Shown: positions 22,201 to 33,120 of the stretch, piece by piece
Position numbering within the stretch: position 1 is the stretch's first letter
Layout: each line of letters starts with the position of its first letter
Assembly: GCA_016271365.2 (NCBI GenBank)
Contig: CM057456.1
Span: forward strand, 607,977,501 to 608,041,500
DNA length: 64,000 bases
Source of the DNA: Neoceratodus forsteri
Taxonomy: Eukaryota; Chordata; Ceratodontiformes; Ceratodontidae
Reading direction: 5' to 3'
Translations under genes and position numbers: made by a program
Notes under the pieces: generated by a model
Database searches by the model: none
What the model was told of the DNA's origin: nothing
Seen by the model: only the letters and a program-made list of their open reading frames with translations

Positions 22201-22760
22201 GAGTGAATGGGGGGTTCAACTTAGGTTGATAGCTCAGCCATTTTTAAGAATTTTGGTCCCAAGTTTTCAATATGGGGTTCTTTTGACCCCTCCTCATCAA
22301 CACTGTCACTGTCATTTGGTTACTTGGTCCCAAAAGGTGATTCTGTGGTTGCTGTGCGGAATCACCTTTTGGGACTGATCAATGAAATGACAGTGCCACT
22401 GTTCATGAGGTGGGGTCCCAAAAAACCCATGTTACAAATCTGGTGAAAAAATTCCAAGAAATTACTGTGTTACGAGCATGTGTTGCACAGTTTCTATGCA
22501 CGCTCGGAACTTCACCAATGTTTAATATTTTCACTCCAGATTTTCACCATTGTAATTTTTTTACACTTTGTCATGAACAGTGCAGCTGTCATTTTCACAT
22601 CCTGCCCAAAATGTGTTTTCACATCTGTGGCACCGAATGGTGCAGTCGCTGTGTGAAATCACCTTTCAGGATTGAGTAACGAAATGATAGTGCCACTGTT
22701 CATGAGGTTGGGTCCCAAAAAGCCCATGTTGAAAATCTGGAAAATGGGATGAGAGTTATG
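22200..22760 (+). repeat. HOR module A1, alternating inverted units
   Basis: Dyad centres lie near 22348 (arms CCAAAAGGTGATT and AATCACCTTTTGG) and 22630, with the hallmark TTCATGAGGTGGGGTCC on one side and its diverged complement on the other. An intermediate dyad lies near 22490 (GTTACGAGCATG and CACGCTCGGAAC). Confidence 0.8.
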
Positions 22761-23639
22761 GCCGACAGCCCTGATGCGCCCCGATGCCAGTTGAGGTGTG
22801 GGCAGAGACCAAAGTGACTTTCTACCCTAACACCGAATTTTCTCGCTTTTGTCGGTGTGGAACAACCCTAACTAATGCATTAAACAGAGTTTTTTGCCTC
22901 ATATATATATATGTATATATATATATATGTTTCTGTACTTGCAAAATATTTGTTTATTGTATTGTAACGGATTGAATTTTGTCTATTTGTACTATTTCTC
23001 TCTAATTTCAATCCTGGTCATCCATAAACATGGGCAGTTTTTTGCTCAGGGTCCTGTCAAGTCTTAAATAAGTTAGAGAAATCAGCGACTCCAAATCACA
23101 GTTCATTCATAGTTCCATGGTTTATTTAAAAAGAATATACAGTAGTTTTCAGATCCTCAAAGACCCAACGTTTCACCTATTAAGGCTTCTTCAGGGAAGA
23201 GGATCTAATGTTTAAACAGGTTTTATATAGTACACACATCTGTTTCATTTTTCTAATATGCATTTATTATTTATAAATGTAATCATAGTTCAGCTTCACT
23301 CTGTATCCCCAGAGTATCCCTTTGACTATGTGCCTTGATCTTCATGAGTCTTTGAGGGGTGGGTTGCATGAATCCTCCAATCAAAACTAATGTTTTGATC
23401 AAGATGACACATGCCGTTCATGTTGCTTGGCAACAAATGGTGCTCACCTGTGCACAGCACTAGCTTTGCAACATCCTTGATGAGCAGCTGGGCTGCTGGC
23501 ATTGGCAAAGTTGTGCTGCCTCTCTGTCATGCTCTGTACTTAAATACTAAGCAAATGACTGTGCAATTCTGTTTGAGAGACTGCTTGAGAAGGTCAATGG
23601 ACTGCAGTATGAGAAACTAAGGGAAATGCGGTTCATTGC
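22761..23639 (-). mobile_element. Insert between A1 and A2 carrying a hammerhead; probable Penelope-like fragment
   Basis: This stretch interrupts the A modules. It starts with AT microsatellite sequence (22902-22929) and holds a hammerhead core at 23151-23206 on the minus strand. Penelope-like retroelements carry such ribozymes in their terminal repeats. No reverse transcriptase or GIY-YIG sequence is recognisable, so the family assignment rests on the ribozyme alone. Confidence 0.45.
23151..23206 (-). ncRNA. Candidate type I hammerhead ribozyme
   Basis: On the minus strand, stem I strands AGATCCTC (23206-23199) and GAGGATCT (23158-23151) are perfectly complementary. Between them lie CTGAAGA (23194-23188, the CUGANGA core), a stem-II-like AGCC-TTAATA-GGT, then GAAA (23174-23171), a minimal stem III (A-U, C-G around GTTGG) and GTC with the predicted cut after 23162. 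All invariant core bases are present. The base pairs next to the core in stem I are not formed (TTCC against TTT), and stem II has only two strong pairs, so activity may be reduced. The layout matches the minimal-stem-III hammerheads described in Penelope-like elements. Confidence 0.65.
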
Positions 23640-24180
23640 CTTTCAATGGTGGTTTCAACTTTCATTCATAGCTTAGCCGTTGTTTGAGATTTTGACCCCA
23701 AATTTTCAAAATTTCCTTTTGGGGATCCCACACCATGAACAATATGACTGTCATTACACAACTCCTGCCCGAAAGGTGATTTCAAGGTCAGTTGGTGAAT
23801 TCACCTTTGAGGTGGGATTTGCATAATGACAATCATATTGTCTATGAGGTTTATGAGGAGGGGTCATAAGCAGGCTATGTTGAAAAATTTGGGGTCAGAA
23901 TTATTAAAAATGGCAAAGTTATGACCATTCGTTGCAATTTTGCTACGCACGCTCATAGCTTTGGACATTTTTAATATTTTGACACCAGATTTTCAACATA
24001 GCCTTCTTATTACCACACCTCATGTATGTCACAGCTGTCATTTTTCAAATCCTGGTCAAAATGTGTTTTGGCACCTGTGGCGCAGAATGGCGTTGCAGTT
24101 GTGCAGAATTACATTTAGGCAGGGATTCAAAAATTTTCTGTACCTAGTACATGAGGTGGGGTAATAAGATAGCTATGCAA
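23640..24180 (+). repeat. HOR module A2
   Basis: Contains dyads near 23793 (CGAAAGGTGATTTC against GAATTCACCTTTGAGG) and 24085. The hallmark ATGAGGAGGGGTCATAA and TATGTTGAAAAATTTGGGG segments match A3 and A5. Confidence 0.75.
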
Positions 24181-24384
24181 ACAATTTGGTCACTGTTGTC
24201 CTATAAATGGAAGCACAGGGGCCTCCTGGCCCTGTGTTTCCACAGCTACATACATATACTCATCTACAGAGGGATGGGAGCACAGGGCCCAGAGGGCCTT
24301 GCGCTCCCACAGGCAAATAAGGATATGATTATACTATCTCAAAACGTAAGGAAATAAACTGCAAAAACTTTGTTAGGATTAAAG
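24180..24384 (+). repeat. HOR module C1
   Basis: Marked by GGGATGGGAGCACAGGGCC and CTCCCACAGGCAAATAAGG, then TACTATCTCAAAA. Same words at 26.65-26.75 kb and, inverted, at 33.12-33.26 and 37.80-37.92 kb. Confidence 0.75.
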
Positions 24385-24715
24385 CAACAAAAGTAGAGAA
24401 ATGTGGCATTTGGGTTTCCAACCCTAACACCCCACCCCCAACCTGCACACGCCAATAGATGTCAGGGGTGTGCCTTGGGGTCATCGGCCCTAATGCTCAC
24501 CCCATTCTCCTATGCTGTACCCATCTCAGCATATTTACTTATGGAATGGGGTGAATGTTCGGGCTGATGACCCTAAGGCATACCCCCAACACCTATTGGT
24601 GTGTGCATGCTGGGGGTGGGGTTTTAAGATTGGAAACCCTTATGCCACATTTCCCTACTTTTGTCACTTTAACCCTAAAAAGAGTATTAACAAAGTTTTT
24701 TGCAATTTATGTTTA
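24385..24715 (+). repeat. HOR module B1, about 300-bp palindrome
   Basis: Arms read TTTCCAACCCTAACACCCC, then GTGCCTTGGGGTCATCGG and GCTCACCCCATTC on the left, with their diverged complements on the right (GAATGGGGTGAATGTTCGGG). Centre near 24525. Confidence 0.8.
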
Positions 24716-25185
24716 GGGTTGAGCAGACTGTTTAATGTTAAATTCTACTTTTTGCACCTTAATAACTTTGCTGTCCTTTACTAAATTTGTACAAAATCTG
24801 GCATGTGTGTTTAAGGCTGTCAGAATCTCCAGATGTGAAAAGCTACGTAATGACATCTTGTACTGTTGTCTCGATATGGAGGGTCATAAAAGTAAGAAAA
24901 AAAAAACACTTTTATCCTCTAAACTTAACATGGTGATTTTTGCTCTCACCTACAGCCTAGACAGTATGGAATTTTCTCAGAAAATTTCATGGATGGTGGG
25001 ATCTATGCCAAGGGTGTGCCTTTGGATGGTTTGGTTAAAAAATACTGGACACTTTTTGAATGTAATTGTTTTTTGTGATAACGTCTAAATGTGGTCCAAA
25101 AAAAAAAAAAACAGATTGATTAAAAAAAGATAGATTTACAAAAAAAATGTTCACCATTAAGGTAAACTTTGATTAAAACATAAAT
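24716..25185 (+). repeat. HOR module F1 (diverged)
   Basis: TTTTTTGCAATTTATG, TTAGGGTTGAGCAGAC and GCACCTTAATAACTTTG occur in the order seen, inverted, in F at 40.28-39.48 kb. Confidence 0.6.
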
Positions 25186-25189
25186 AAAT

Positions 25190-25690
25190 AAATAATTGTC
25201 GTCCCATGTTGCCCTGGTGTCTAGTGGCATCCCCACCCTTCTCATGGCTGTCCCCTTATATCAACTTTCCCTGGTGTCTAGTGGCACTCCTTACCCTCAG
25301 ATCACTGTTCCCTGTATTACTGTATTTCCCTGGTGCCTAGTGGCATCCCCCACCCTTCGATCATCATCACCCTATAATTCATGGTGTCTAGTGACACCCC
25401 CTACCTGCCAATCACTATTCCATAATACACAATTTCCCTGGTGTCTATTGGCACTCCTCCACCCGCTGATTGCCATTCCCCAATTTCCTGGTATCTAGTG
25501 GCACCTCCTGGCTGATCACCATTCCCCTTATAAAATTATAGATTCCCTGGTGCCTAGTGGCACCTCCCAACCGCCAGTCACTGTCCCTGCTATTCTTTTT
25601 TTGTTCTCTGGTGTCTAGTGGCACCTCCCACCCTCAAAATGCTGTTCCCATTATTTTTAGTTTGTTCCCTGGCATCTAGTGGCACCCCCA
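25190..25690 (+). repeat. HOR module E, eight or so units of CCCTGGTGTCTAGTGGCA
   Basis: The word CCTGGTG(T/C)CTAGTGGCA and close variants recur at intervals of about 55-65 bases, each followed by a C-rich segment and a GATCAC-like word. It is inverted at 38.72-39.46 kb, and similar units build the arms of the foldback element at 30.3-32.4 kb. Confidence 0.85.
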
Positions 25691-25960
25691 CCCTCCCATT
25701 TCACACACAACCCTGAAATAAAGAAAACAGTTTCTCAATGTTTTTTTAAACCTGTCAAAAAAGAAAACGGTCCCTCACTGATCAGCCCCCCACCCCCACC
25801 TCCCAATCAGCACCCACCACCCTACACACCCCAGTACACCCACACACACCCTCACTCACCTGAACAGGTCCCAGGTTTGAGATCCACTCTCCAACTGAAG
25901 ACATGTCTTGCTGCTGGAACCAGCGACTGCAATATGAGAAACTAAGGTAAATGTGGTTCA
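25691..25960 (+). repeat. HOR module D
   Basis: Contains AAAAAAGAAAACGGTCCCTC, a C-rich tract, TCACTCACCTGAACAGG and CAATATGAGAAACTAAGG. The last two words recur inverted at 38.6 and 38.5 kb. CAGTATGAGAAACTAAGG also occurs at about 23605 ahead of A2. Confidence 0.8.
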
Positions 25961-26500
25961 ATGTATTTCAATGGGGGGGGTTTAACCTTTATGCATAACT
26001 TTGCCATTGTTTGACATTTTGGCCCTAAATTTTCAACATAGTCTTTTGGGGACCCCACCTCATGAACAATAGGATGGACATTATGCAACCCCCACCTGAA
26101 AGGAGATTTTATGGACGCTTGGTGAATTCACTTTTCTGGTTGGATTTGAAAGTGTTTTTCTTCCCTTGTTCATGAGGTGGGGTCATAAGAAGGCTATGTT
26201 GAAAGTTTGGGGTCAAAATATGTAAAAATGGCAAAGTTATGACCATTCATTGCAATTTTGCTATGCACACTCATAATTTTGGAATTTTTAACTATTTTCA
26301 CCCCAGATTTTCAACAAAGCCTACTTATTGCCCCACCTCATCTATATCACAGCTGTCATTTTTTAAATCCTGGCCAAAATGTGTTTTCACACTTGTGGTG
26401 TAAAATGGCATTGCAGTTGTGCAGAATTAGGTTTTGGTTGGGATTCCGAAGTTTTCTGTACCAGTTACATGAGGTGAGGTAATAAACTGGCTGTGCTAAT
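25961..26500 (+). repeat. HOR module A3
   Basis: Dyad near 26120 (CCTGAAAGGAGATTTT against GAATTCACTTTTCTGG). Flanks carry GACCCCACCTCATGAACAA and GTTCATGAGGTGGGGTCATA. Confidence 0.8.
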
Positions 26501-26568
26501 AATTTGATCCCTGTTGTCCTATAAATGGAAACGCATGGCCTGAAGGGCCCTGTGCTTCCACAGCTACA

Positions 26569-26613
<45 letters not shown>

Positions 26614-26784
26614 TATATAGCTTACATACATACATATATATATATATATACACCCATCTATGGAGGGATGGGAGTGCAGGGCCAGGAGGACCATGTGCTC
26701 CCACAGGCAAATAAGGATACAATTATACTATCTCAAAAAGTAAGAAAATAAATTGCAAAAAACTGTGATAATGCTCTAGCTAGG
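26501..26784 (+). repeat. HOR module C2 with AT-rich microsatellite expansions
   Basis: As C1, but with TA repeats at about 26573-26607 and 26632-26650 in the spacer. Confidence 0.75.
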
Positions 26785-27100
26785 GTTAAAGCCACAAAAG
26801 CAGGGAAATGTGGTGTTAGGGTTTCCAAACTTAATGCCCCACCCCTACCATGCACGCACCAACAGGCATTGGGGATGTGCCTTGGGGTCATGAGCCCCAA
26901 TGTTCACCCTATTCTCCTGTACTGTACCCATCTCAGCTTATTTATTTATGGAATGGGGTGAGCATTAGGGCTGACAACCCCAAGGCACACCCCTGAAGCC
27001 TGTTGGTGTGTGCAGGGTGGGGTGCTAGGTTTGGAAACTCTAACATCACATTTCCCTATTTTTGTGGCTTTAACCCTAACTAGGGCAATAATGCATTTTT
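26785..27100 (+). repeat. HOR module B2 palindrome
   Basis: Centre near 26931; arms match B1 (GTGCCTTGGGGTCATGAG against GACAACCCCAAGGCACAC). The array ends here in a TA repeat where the L2-like LINE begins. Confidence 0.8.
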
Positions 27101-27127
27101 TTGCAGTGATATATATATATATATATG

Positions 27128-29805
27128 TATATATTTATTTATTTAAAGGTTTTACCAGGAAAGCATGCTGAGCAGACAACTGCTCGATTCCAGATATGAC
27201 CAGGGGGCAGGGGGAATAAGGAGCATGATAGACAATAGACCGTACATTACAATCACATTATAAAACATACATGATTAAGAGCAGTAAACTGAAAATTGAG
27301 TAACTGTACATTCTGTGTTGACAATTTTGAATCAAACATGGATTAAGTGCAGACCACAAATTATTGAACAAGGCAAGTGACAATGGGAAGCAGTACAGAT
27401 ACAGAAAAGCAATGATTCGCATAGCGGCCTTGAGGCTGTCAGCACCTAGAGCAGATGTGGGTACATGTGCAGGTGGAGGATAATGGGCTTTGAGAAGAGG
27501 GCTGAGGTTCTGCCTGGGTGGGGTCTTCCAGATAGTATGGGGAAGTGAGTTCCAAGGTTTGGGCATGTAGTAAGTGAAAGCTGACTGGCCTGCTGAGGTG
27601 GTCATGAGTGGGACAAAGAGGAGACATGAGTCATTGTTTCTTAGTGCATAACCTGGGAGGGGGGTAGAGACTGAGAGTGTACAGGCTAGATATGGAGGGA
27701 GGGAATGTGCCCCATATGTTACTGTGACACTAGTGCAGTGTGTGAGGTGCCTGTCCTGGAGTGAGAGTAGTTTGAGGGTCCTGTAAAGGTCACAGTGGTG
27801 AGTGTTGGGGAGACAGTCATGGGCAAAATGGCAGAAGGAATGGAAGAGGGGGTCCAGTCTGGCTAGGGTGGACTTTGGGGTAGCACTGTAGACTATGTCA
27901 CCATAGTTGAAAATTGGGAGAATCATCTTCTGCACAATTGCTCGTCGAGCTGGCAGAGGGATGCAACCACAATTGAGGTACAGAGCTCCCAACTTGGGGT
28001 GAAAATTTTTGTGGATGACATCAATATGCACAGAGAAGTCCAGGTGTTGGTCAAGCCAGACCCTAAGATATCTGCATGAAGTGCAGTTCTCCAGAGTAGT
28101 CCCATCCAGGGTGTGGGAGAAGGGGGTGGAAGGAAGCCTAGAAAGTCTCTGCCCTGTGCCGAAGGACATGGAGATGGTTTTCTGGGCATTGCGAAAAAGC
28201 TGATTTGAGCAAAACCACCACTGAACATCATTGAAGTCCTGCTGATGTCTGGTCATCACATCAGAGGGCAAGGTGCCAGATGTGTACAATACTGTATCAT
28301 CCACATACATGTGAATGGATGTGTGTGGGCAGATGGAGGGCAGGTCATTAAGGAAAATGGAGAATAAGAGCAGGCCAAGGACTAAGCCTTGTGGTACACT
28401 AGAAGTAACCGGGAGGGGAGCTGAGGTGATGCTACCAATTCTGACTCACTGGGATCTTCCTATCAAATAGGAATGAAATGAGTTGGTGGCCACACTTGAG
28501 AGCCCTGCAAGAGAGACAGCTTTGCTAGAAGAAGGGAGTGGGAGACAGTGTCAAAGGCTTTAGCCAGGTTGACAAAAATGGCTGAGGTGACATGACCACT
28601 GTCCATACCAGTAAGCATGGAATCAGTGAGCCTCAGGAGAGAGGTGGTGGTGGAGTTGGACTTCCTAAAACCAGACTGGTAGGGTGTGAAAAAGGAAGAG
28701 AAATCAAGATAAGAGGAGAGTTGAGAGAGGGCAAAGTGTTCTTGGATTTTGGCCAGGAAGGAGATTGGGTGATAATTCCCAGGAGCAGAGGGTTCGCCAC
28801 CTTTGGGAAGGGGGATGACTGTGGTATGCTTCCACTCAGTGGGGATATCGGCTAAAAAGTATGACAAGTTATATAGTGAAGCCAGGGCAGCTATGACTGG
28901 AGCCGTCAGGTATCGCAGCTTGGAGTCCAGGCCAGTGGGACATTTGCCCTTGGAAGGATTGAGGGCGAACAGGGCTTTGTGAACTTCAGCTGAGGAAACT
29001 GGACAGAAATCAAAAGGGGGTCGAGCTGGAGGTGCTTGGTTAGTGTTGGAGGGGTTTGCTGATTAGTGGGGAAGGGGATTTCAAGTCAGGAGTGTAATTT
29101 GATAAGAGTGATGAGGTGCATTCTGTAAAACAGGAGTTAAAATGAGAGGCCTCCTCGAAAGGGTCTATAAGCCGTGGAGCCATCTGCAATGAATGCGGGG
29201 GTGGGAGGCTGCGAAGAAGGAGAGAATAGTGAGTTAACCACCTTCCAAAATTTAGTTGGCTGACTTAAATTGGTGTGAAAGGAGTCTTTGAAGTACTTGG
29301 CTTTCTCCTTACAGATTTGACTTGTACAGGCATTGTGTAGGGCATGATACTTATGTCGATGCATGTGTAAGCTGGAGATTTTGGCCGCCTTCCATGCCTG
29401 ATCCCTGGTCCTGAGGAGTGCAGTGATGCTCGCAGAAATCCATGGCAAGTAGACACCTCTCACCTGAACACACCTTAGAGGGGCATGGAGGTTCCAGACC
29501 ACGATAAACCTGGACTCGAAAAGCTCCAGGGGGGTGTCGATTGAGGTGGCACATGGGATGTCGAACCAATCGATGCTAGCCAGGTCGTATAGGACAGCCA
29601 CCAGGTTCAGGGATTTAAAGGATCTAGACAGGATGGTTCTAGGAAGGGGTGATTTTGGCCTATGTATTTTCCTGACAGAGTAGGTATGAGAGAGAGAGAG
29701 AGATGGAGCTGTAACAGGTGTGGGTCTGGATTGGCCAAGACAGAACTTCTGCCTTATGACCAACTTGCAAGATAGCATTTCTATCTTGCAAATCTGGGTA
29801 TCCAT
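27128..29805 (-). mobile_element. L2-like LINE, 5'-truncated
   Basis: The minus-strand element runs from a linker region near 29805 through reverse transcriptase to a 3' UTR ending at 27128 with an (AAATA)n-type tail. The 3' UTR has a TACC(T/A)GG-like motif ahead of the tail, as in other L2-type ends in this window. The endonuclease is missing. It lies at the end of the plus-oriented higher-order array. Confidence 0.85.
27258..29805 (-). pseudogene. L2-like LINE linker, reverse transcriptase and C-terminus (broken)
   Basis: From 29805 down: SRSFKSLNLVAVLYDLAS, YLPWISASITALLRTRDQ and KEKAKYFKDSFHTNLSQPTK form the post-endonuclease linker. After a gap in frame come IPTEWKHTTVIPLPKGGEPS, NYHPISFLAKIQEHFALS, GFRKSNSTTTSLLRLTDS and AIFVNLAKAFDTVSHSLL. 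AIFLDLSKAFD is typical, so the first catalytic Asp appears to be replaced by Asn (FVNLAKAFD). The catalytic box reads YVDD (28296-28307) instead of the common YADD. A long open C-terminal frame then runs 350 codons to 27258, unusually intact. Breaks near 29137 and between 28463 and 28310 disable the protein. Confidence 0.88.
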
Positions 29806-29998
29806 TTTATTTATTTTTATTTAAAATTGTGGTAACTGGGAAAGGCACCTTCCAGGTGTGACCCGGGGACAGGGATAACAATAACATACACAGGAGTTAC
29901 ATAAAATCAATAGAAGTGCAAGAAACATGGATAGAACACATGACCAACTTTGCAAGATAGTACTACTACTACTATCTTGCAAAGTTGGGTATGTCACA
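29755..29998. repeat. Two related hairpins flanking a solo LINE tail
   Basis: GCAAGATAG-(spacer)-CTATCTTGC occurs at about 29768-29791 and, with an (ACT)n loop, at about 29953-29982. Each is preceded by GACCAACTT and followed by GGGTAT. Between them (29806-29935) is a minus-oriented LINE 3' tail with TTTATTTATTTTTATTT and GTGACCCGGGGACAGGG. Confidence 0.65.
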
Positions 29999-30294
29999 GT
30001 AGAATACTAAACCAGTCAGACAGTAGTTTTAACAATGCTGATGACATCACAATAGCAAAGTGCAGCACAAAAGCCAGCATATGTGAGATGCCTTGTAGAC
30101 TTAGTTGCTTTCTACTTTGCATCTATTTTGATTGTACCGACTTATACTGTATTGATTAATTTGTACTGTACTGATCTGTAATGTATTGATTTGTTTCTCT
30201 TGTGCAAGTCATTGATTAGAAGGGCACAGTTTACATTTTGTGCTTTTTTCCTTTTGTAACTTTTGATCCTTTCTAATACAAAATGACCTAAACA
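29999..30294. other. No recognised feature
   Basis: AT-rich; a short iteration of TGTA(C/A)TG(T)A(C/T)TGAT words near 30135-30190. No gene seen. Confidence 0.4.
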
Positions 30295-30295
30295 C

Positions 30296-32408
30296 CTGGG
30301 CCCGACATTCAAAAATGGGCAAAGTGGAACACAAAGTCGTGCACTGTGCTTTGCCATTGCCTCGGAGCCTAAGGATGCTATATTGAGTCAGGCAGTGCAC
30401 CAGTGGCATACAACTGAATATAAGGGCATGTCGGCACAGTGCTAAGTCAAACAGTACTGTCCCGACATGAATCCATGCTGTGCAGGGAAAAGTGCCATCA
30501 GATCCGATAGTGCTGGTAGCCATAGCTGTGATATTCAGGGGGACCCATGAAAATAAGCCCATAGGGCATGCAAGACACTAAGGGGCCATCTGCATGCCAG
30601 TTAAGGGCTCATTTGCTTTGAATGCCATGGCAGGTTTGCATGGTGGTATCCCCACCCTGATTGCCTGGTCCCATAAAAGAAAGAAAAGTCCCTAGTGCCT
30701 ATTGTCCACCCCTCACACACACACACATACATACACACACGCACACTGACTGCCATCCTGATACTGTCAAAAAAGTTCCCTATTGCCTAGTGGACCCCCC
30801 CAAAATCTCCAGGCACCTGTTCCATAGGATGTGGAAGAGACCCTGGTGCCTAGTGGATCCCCCCAGCCTGGTGATTGCTGGCCCGTATGTTAAAAAAATA
30901 CCCTGACATCCACTGGTCCCCCAGTCTCCAAACCTCAGCTCTGTATGAAAATCCATAATCCTCCATTGGTCTGTGGGCACCCAACCTCTGATCTCAGTCC
31001 CTGTATGGATACATGATGTTCCTGGTGGCAGCTTACTGTATGTAAGCACAGAATTGTTCCAAACATAAAAAATGTATACAAAATGACACAAAATCCCTGG
31101 CAAGAAGAAGTACCCCTAAGTTCCCAGCCCCATAGCACTGTATGCATTCCCTGCATCTAGGGCCCCCCCCATCACTGACCACCTACCCAGAACCCCCCCT
31201 CCCTTCTCTCAAGTGCTGGTGCTATGGCTCAGATATGGCAACCGGCACAGCCCTCCTCTTAACTCCTTGGCTGGCTGCCACATATGGAGCATGCATCCCC
31301 TTTATAGAACAGGACATGTGATCTCTGTATTGTGTGGCACAGGGCATATGTCTTCTGTATGGTACAGTACAGTACAGTACTGAGGTGATACATCCTGTGC
31401 TATAAAGAGGTCACATGCTCCCTGCCCTGTCATATATGACAGCCAGCCAAGGAAGTGACAGGAGGGGTGTGTTGGTCACCATATCTGAGCCGCAGAACCG
31501 GTGCTTGTGGTAAAGGGGATTGGTTGGTTGGGTGGGTAGTCAGTGCCCAGGGTTGTGGGCCCCCAGACACCAGGGAATGTGTACAGTGCTTCGGGGATAG
31601 GGACGTGTGGGTTGGGGGTACCACTACCCACAGGGGACTTTGTGTCATTTTGTATAGTTTCCTTATGTCTGGAGCAATACTATGTTTGCATACAGTTAGC
31701 TACCTTACTTTCAAACAGGACCAGCAATCGCAGACTGAGGGAACCACTTGCTGCCTGGACATCACGTATGCCTATGGGGATGGGGATTGGAGATTGGGGG
31801 GGCCACAGACCACCGGGATATTGTGGGTTTGCACACAGAGCTGGGGTTCAGAGACTGAGGGGGACCAGTGGAAGCCAGTGTATTTTTTTAGTACACAGGC
31901 CAGCGATCACTGGGTGAGGGGTTCCACTAGGCACTGGGGTCACTTCCACATCCAACCAGACTGGTGCTTGGAGACCAGATGAGTCCACCAGGCACCATAG
32001 ACACTTCCATGTCCTATAGGACTGATGATCGCAGAACTGGGGAACATGTACCAAATAGGGGCAGGTGTGCTTCTCCACCCGCCCAGTTGGTTGTTGGCTG
32101 CAGTACCTCTAGCAGCTGCTAGGGTGGACCGGAGTAAGATGTGGTTTTGTTCAGTGGTATTTACACTGCACAAAGGGATCATGCTAACACCTTTTGCACA
32201 GTGCAAATATGCTTAATATTGGGTCATGTGGGTATTCCTATCCCCACCCCTCCCTTTGCCCACCCGCATACATTATTTTTTGTGTGGACACGAACTGTGT
32301 TAGCATACACAACTGGCCCTTTTGAATATTGCATTCCAGTACTACACCTGATTTGCATGGGCAAACACCCACTTGCAACCGTGCCAACTTTTAAATATCA
32401 AACCCCTG
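30296..32408. mobile_element. Foldback element FB1 (2.1 kb) with iterated arms
   Basis: Outer ends CTGGGCCCGACATTC and, on the other strand, CAGGGGTTTGATATTT are imperfect terminal inverted repeats. The inner arms (about 30620-31370 and 31385-32120) are inverted copies: ACAAAATGACACAAA, GCTCAGATATGG and CCTTGGCTGGCTG on the left have complements on the right in reverse order. The arms contain repeated CCTAGTGGA(T/C)CCCC units of about 65-90 bases. The centre, near 31378, is a TACAG repeat. No coding region is seen. No target duplication was found. Confidence 0.8.
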
Positions 32409-32418
32409 TTAGAGAATA

Positions 32419-32567
32419 GGATATGATGTGTGAGAGTGAGATAGAACATTACTCGCTTACTTGACCTCTTCAGACCTCACTTGTGGCTTTGTCACTTGTA
32501 AGTTCAGGAGGTCAAGTAAAGCTTGTGAAGATATTTCTACTGTCTCACTATCACCCATGTCATATCC
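32419..32567. mobile_element. Palindromic MITE (149 bp)
   Basis: Ends GGATATGA (32419-32426) and TCATATCC (32560-32567). Complementary halves continue through GTGAGATAG/CTATCAC- and TTACTTGACCTC/GAGGTCAAGTAA. The core CACTTGTGGCTTTGTCACTTGT resembles the palindrome at 8211-8245. Confidence 0.75.
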
Positions 32568-32570
32568 CAT

Positions 32571-32870
32571 CTATTATTTATGTATTTATTATTTATTTCA
32601 ATTTTGTTAACCAGGTAGGCCCACTGGACCCTGGAGGGCCCTTTTTCAGGGGCGACCCGGAGTTAGTTACATGTACAGTAATTTGAAATATTAAACATAT
32701 GCACATATAGGCAGCAGAATGAGAGAACAATTCTAATAGTACTGAGGATCATACAATACAATTCATTAGTAAATACAAGGTATGAGGTGACAAACATTGT
32801 GAGAGTAAATACAAGGCTACATTCTAGTTTAGCAAGGGTAGTAAAAAACATGAGTTAGGACTGATAAGGC
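32571..32870 (-). mobile_element. Solo 3' end of L2-like LINE
   Basis: On the minus strand it ends GGGCCTACCTGGTTAACAAA followed by an AAATA-rich tail, with GGGTCGCCCCTGAAAAAGGG just upstream, matching the 3' end of the LINE at 16990-19420. No coding sequence is retained. Confidence 0.75.
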
Positions 32871-32929
32871 AACTCATTGACAACGGAGCTTTGGGTGGCA
32901 TAATACCACTGCAATCACAGACAGCTAGG

Positions 32930-33120
32930 AGTTCAAATGTGGAACAACTCTATATATTGTTTGCAAAAAAATATGTTAATGCATCAGTTAGGGTTTATAT
33001 CAAACCATAAAAAGGACAGAAATATGACATTAGGGTTTCCAACCCTAACTCCCCACCCCCACCCTGCACACATCAACAGGCACTGGGGGTGTGCCTTGGG
33101 ATCGTCAGCCCTAACACACT
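32930..33120 (-). repeat. HOR module B, half copy
   Basis: Contains TTAGGGTTTCCAACCCTAAC at about 33031 and GTGTGCCTTGGGATCGTCAG; only one arm of the palindrome is present. Confidence 0.7.

Larger units (their letters stand above)
21640..27100 (+). repeat. Higher-order repeat array, plus orientation (two units of E-D-A-C-B with F between)
   Basis: Non-coding modules follow one another in the order E'-D'-A-(insert)-A-C-B-F, then E-D-A-C-B. The B palindromes centre near 24525 and 26931, so the second period is about 2.4 kb. The same order occurs in inverse orientation at 32.9-42.2 kb. Module entries are listed separately. Confidence 0.7.
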
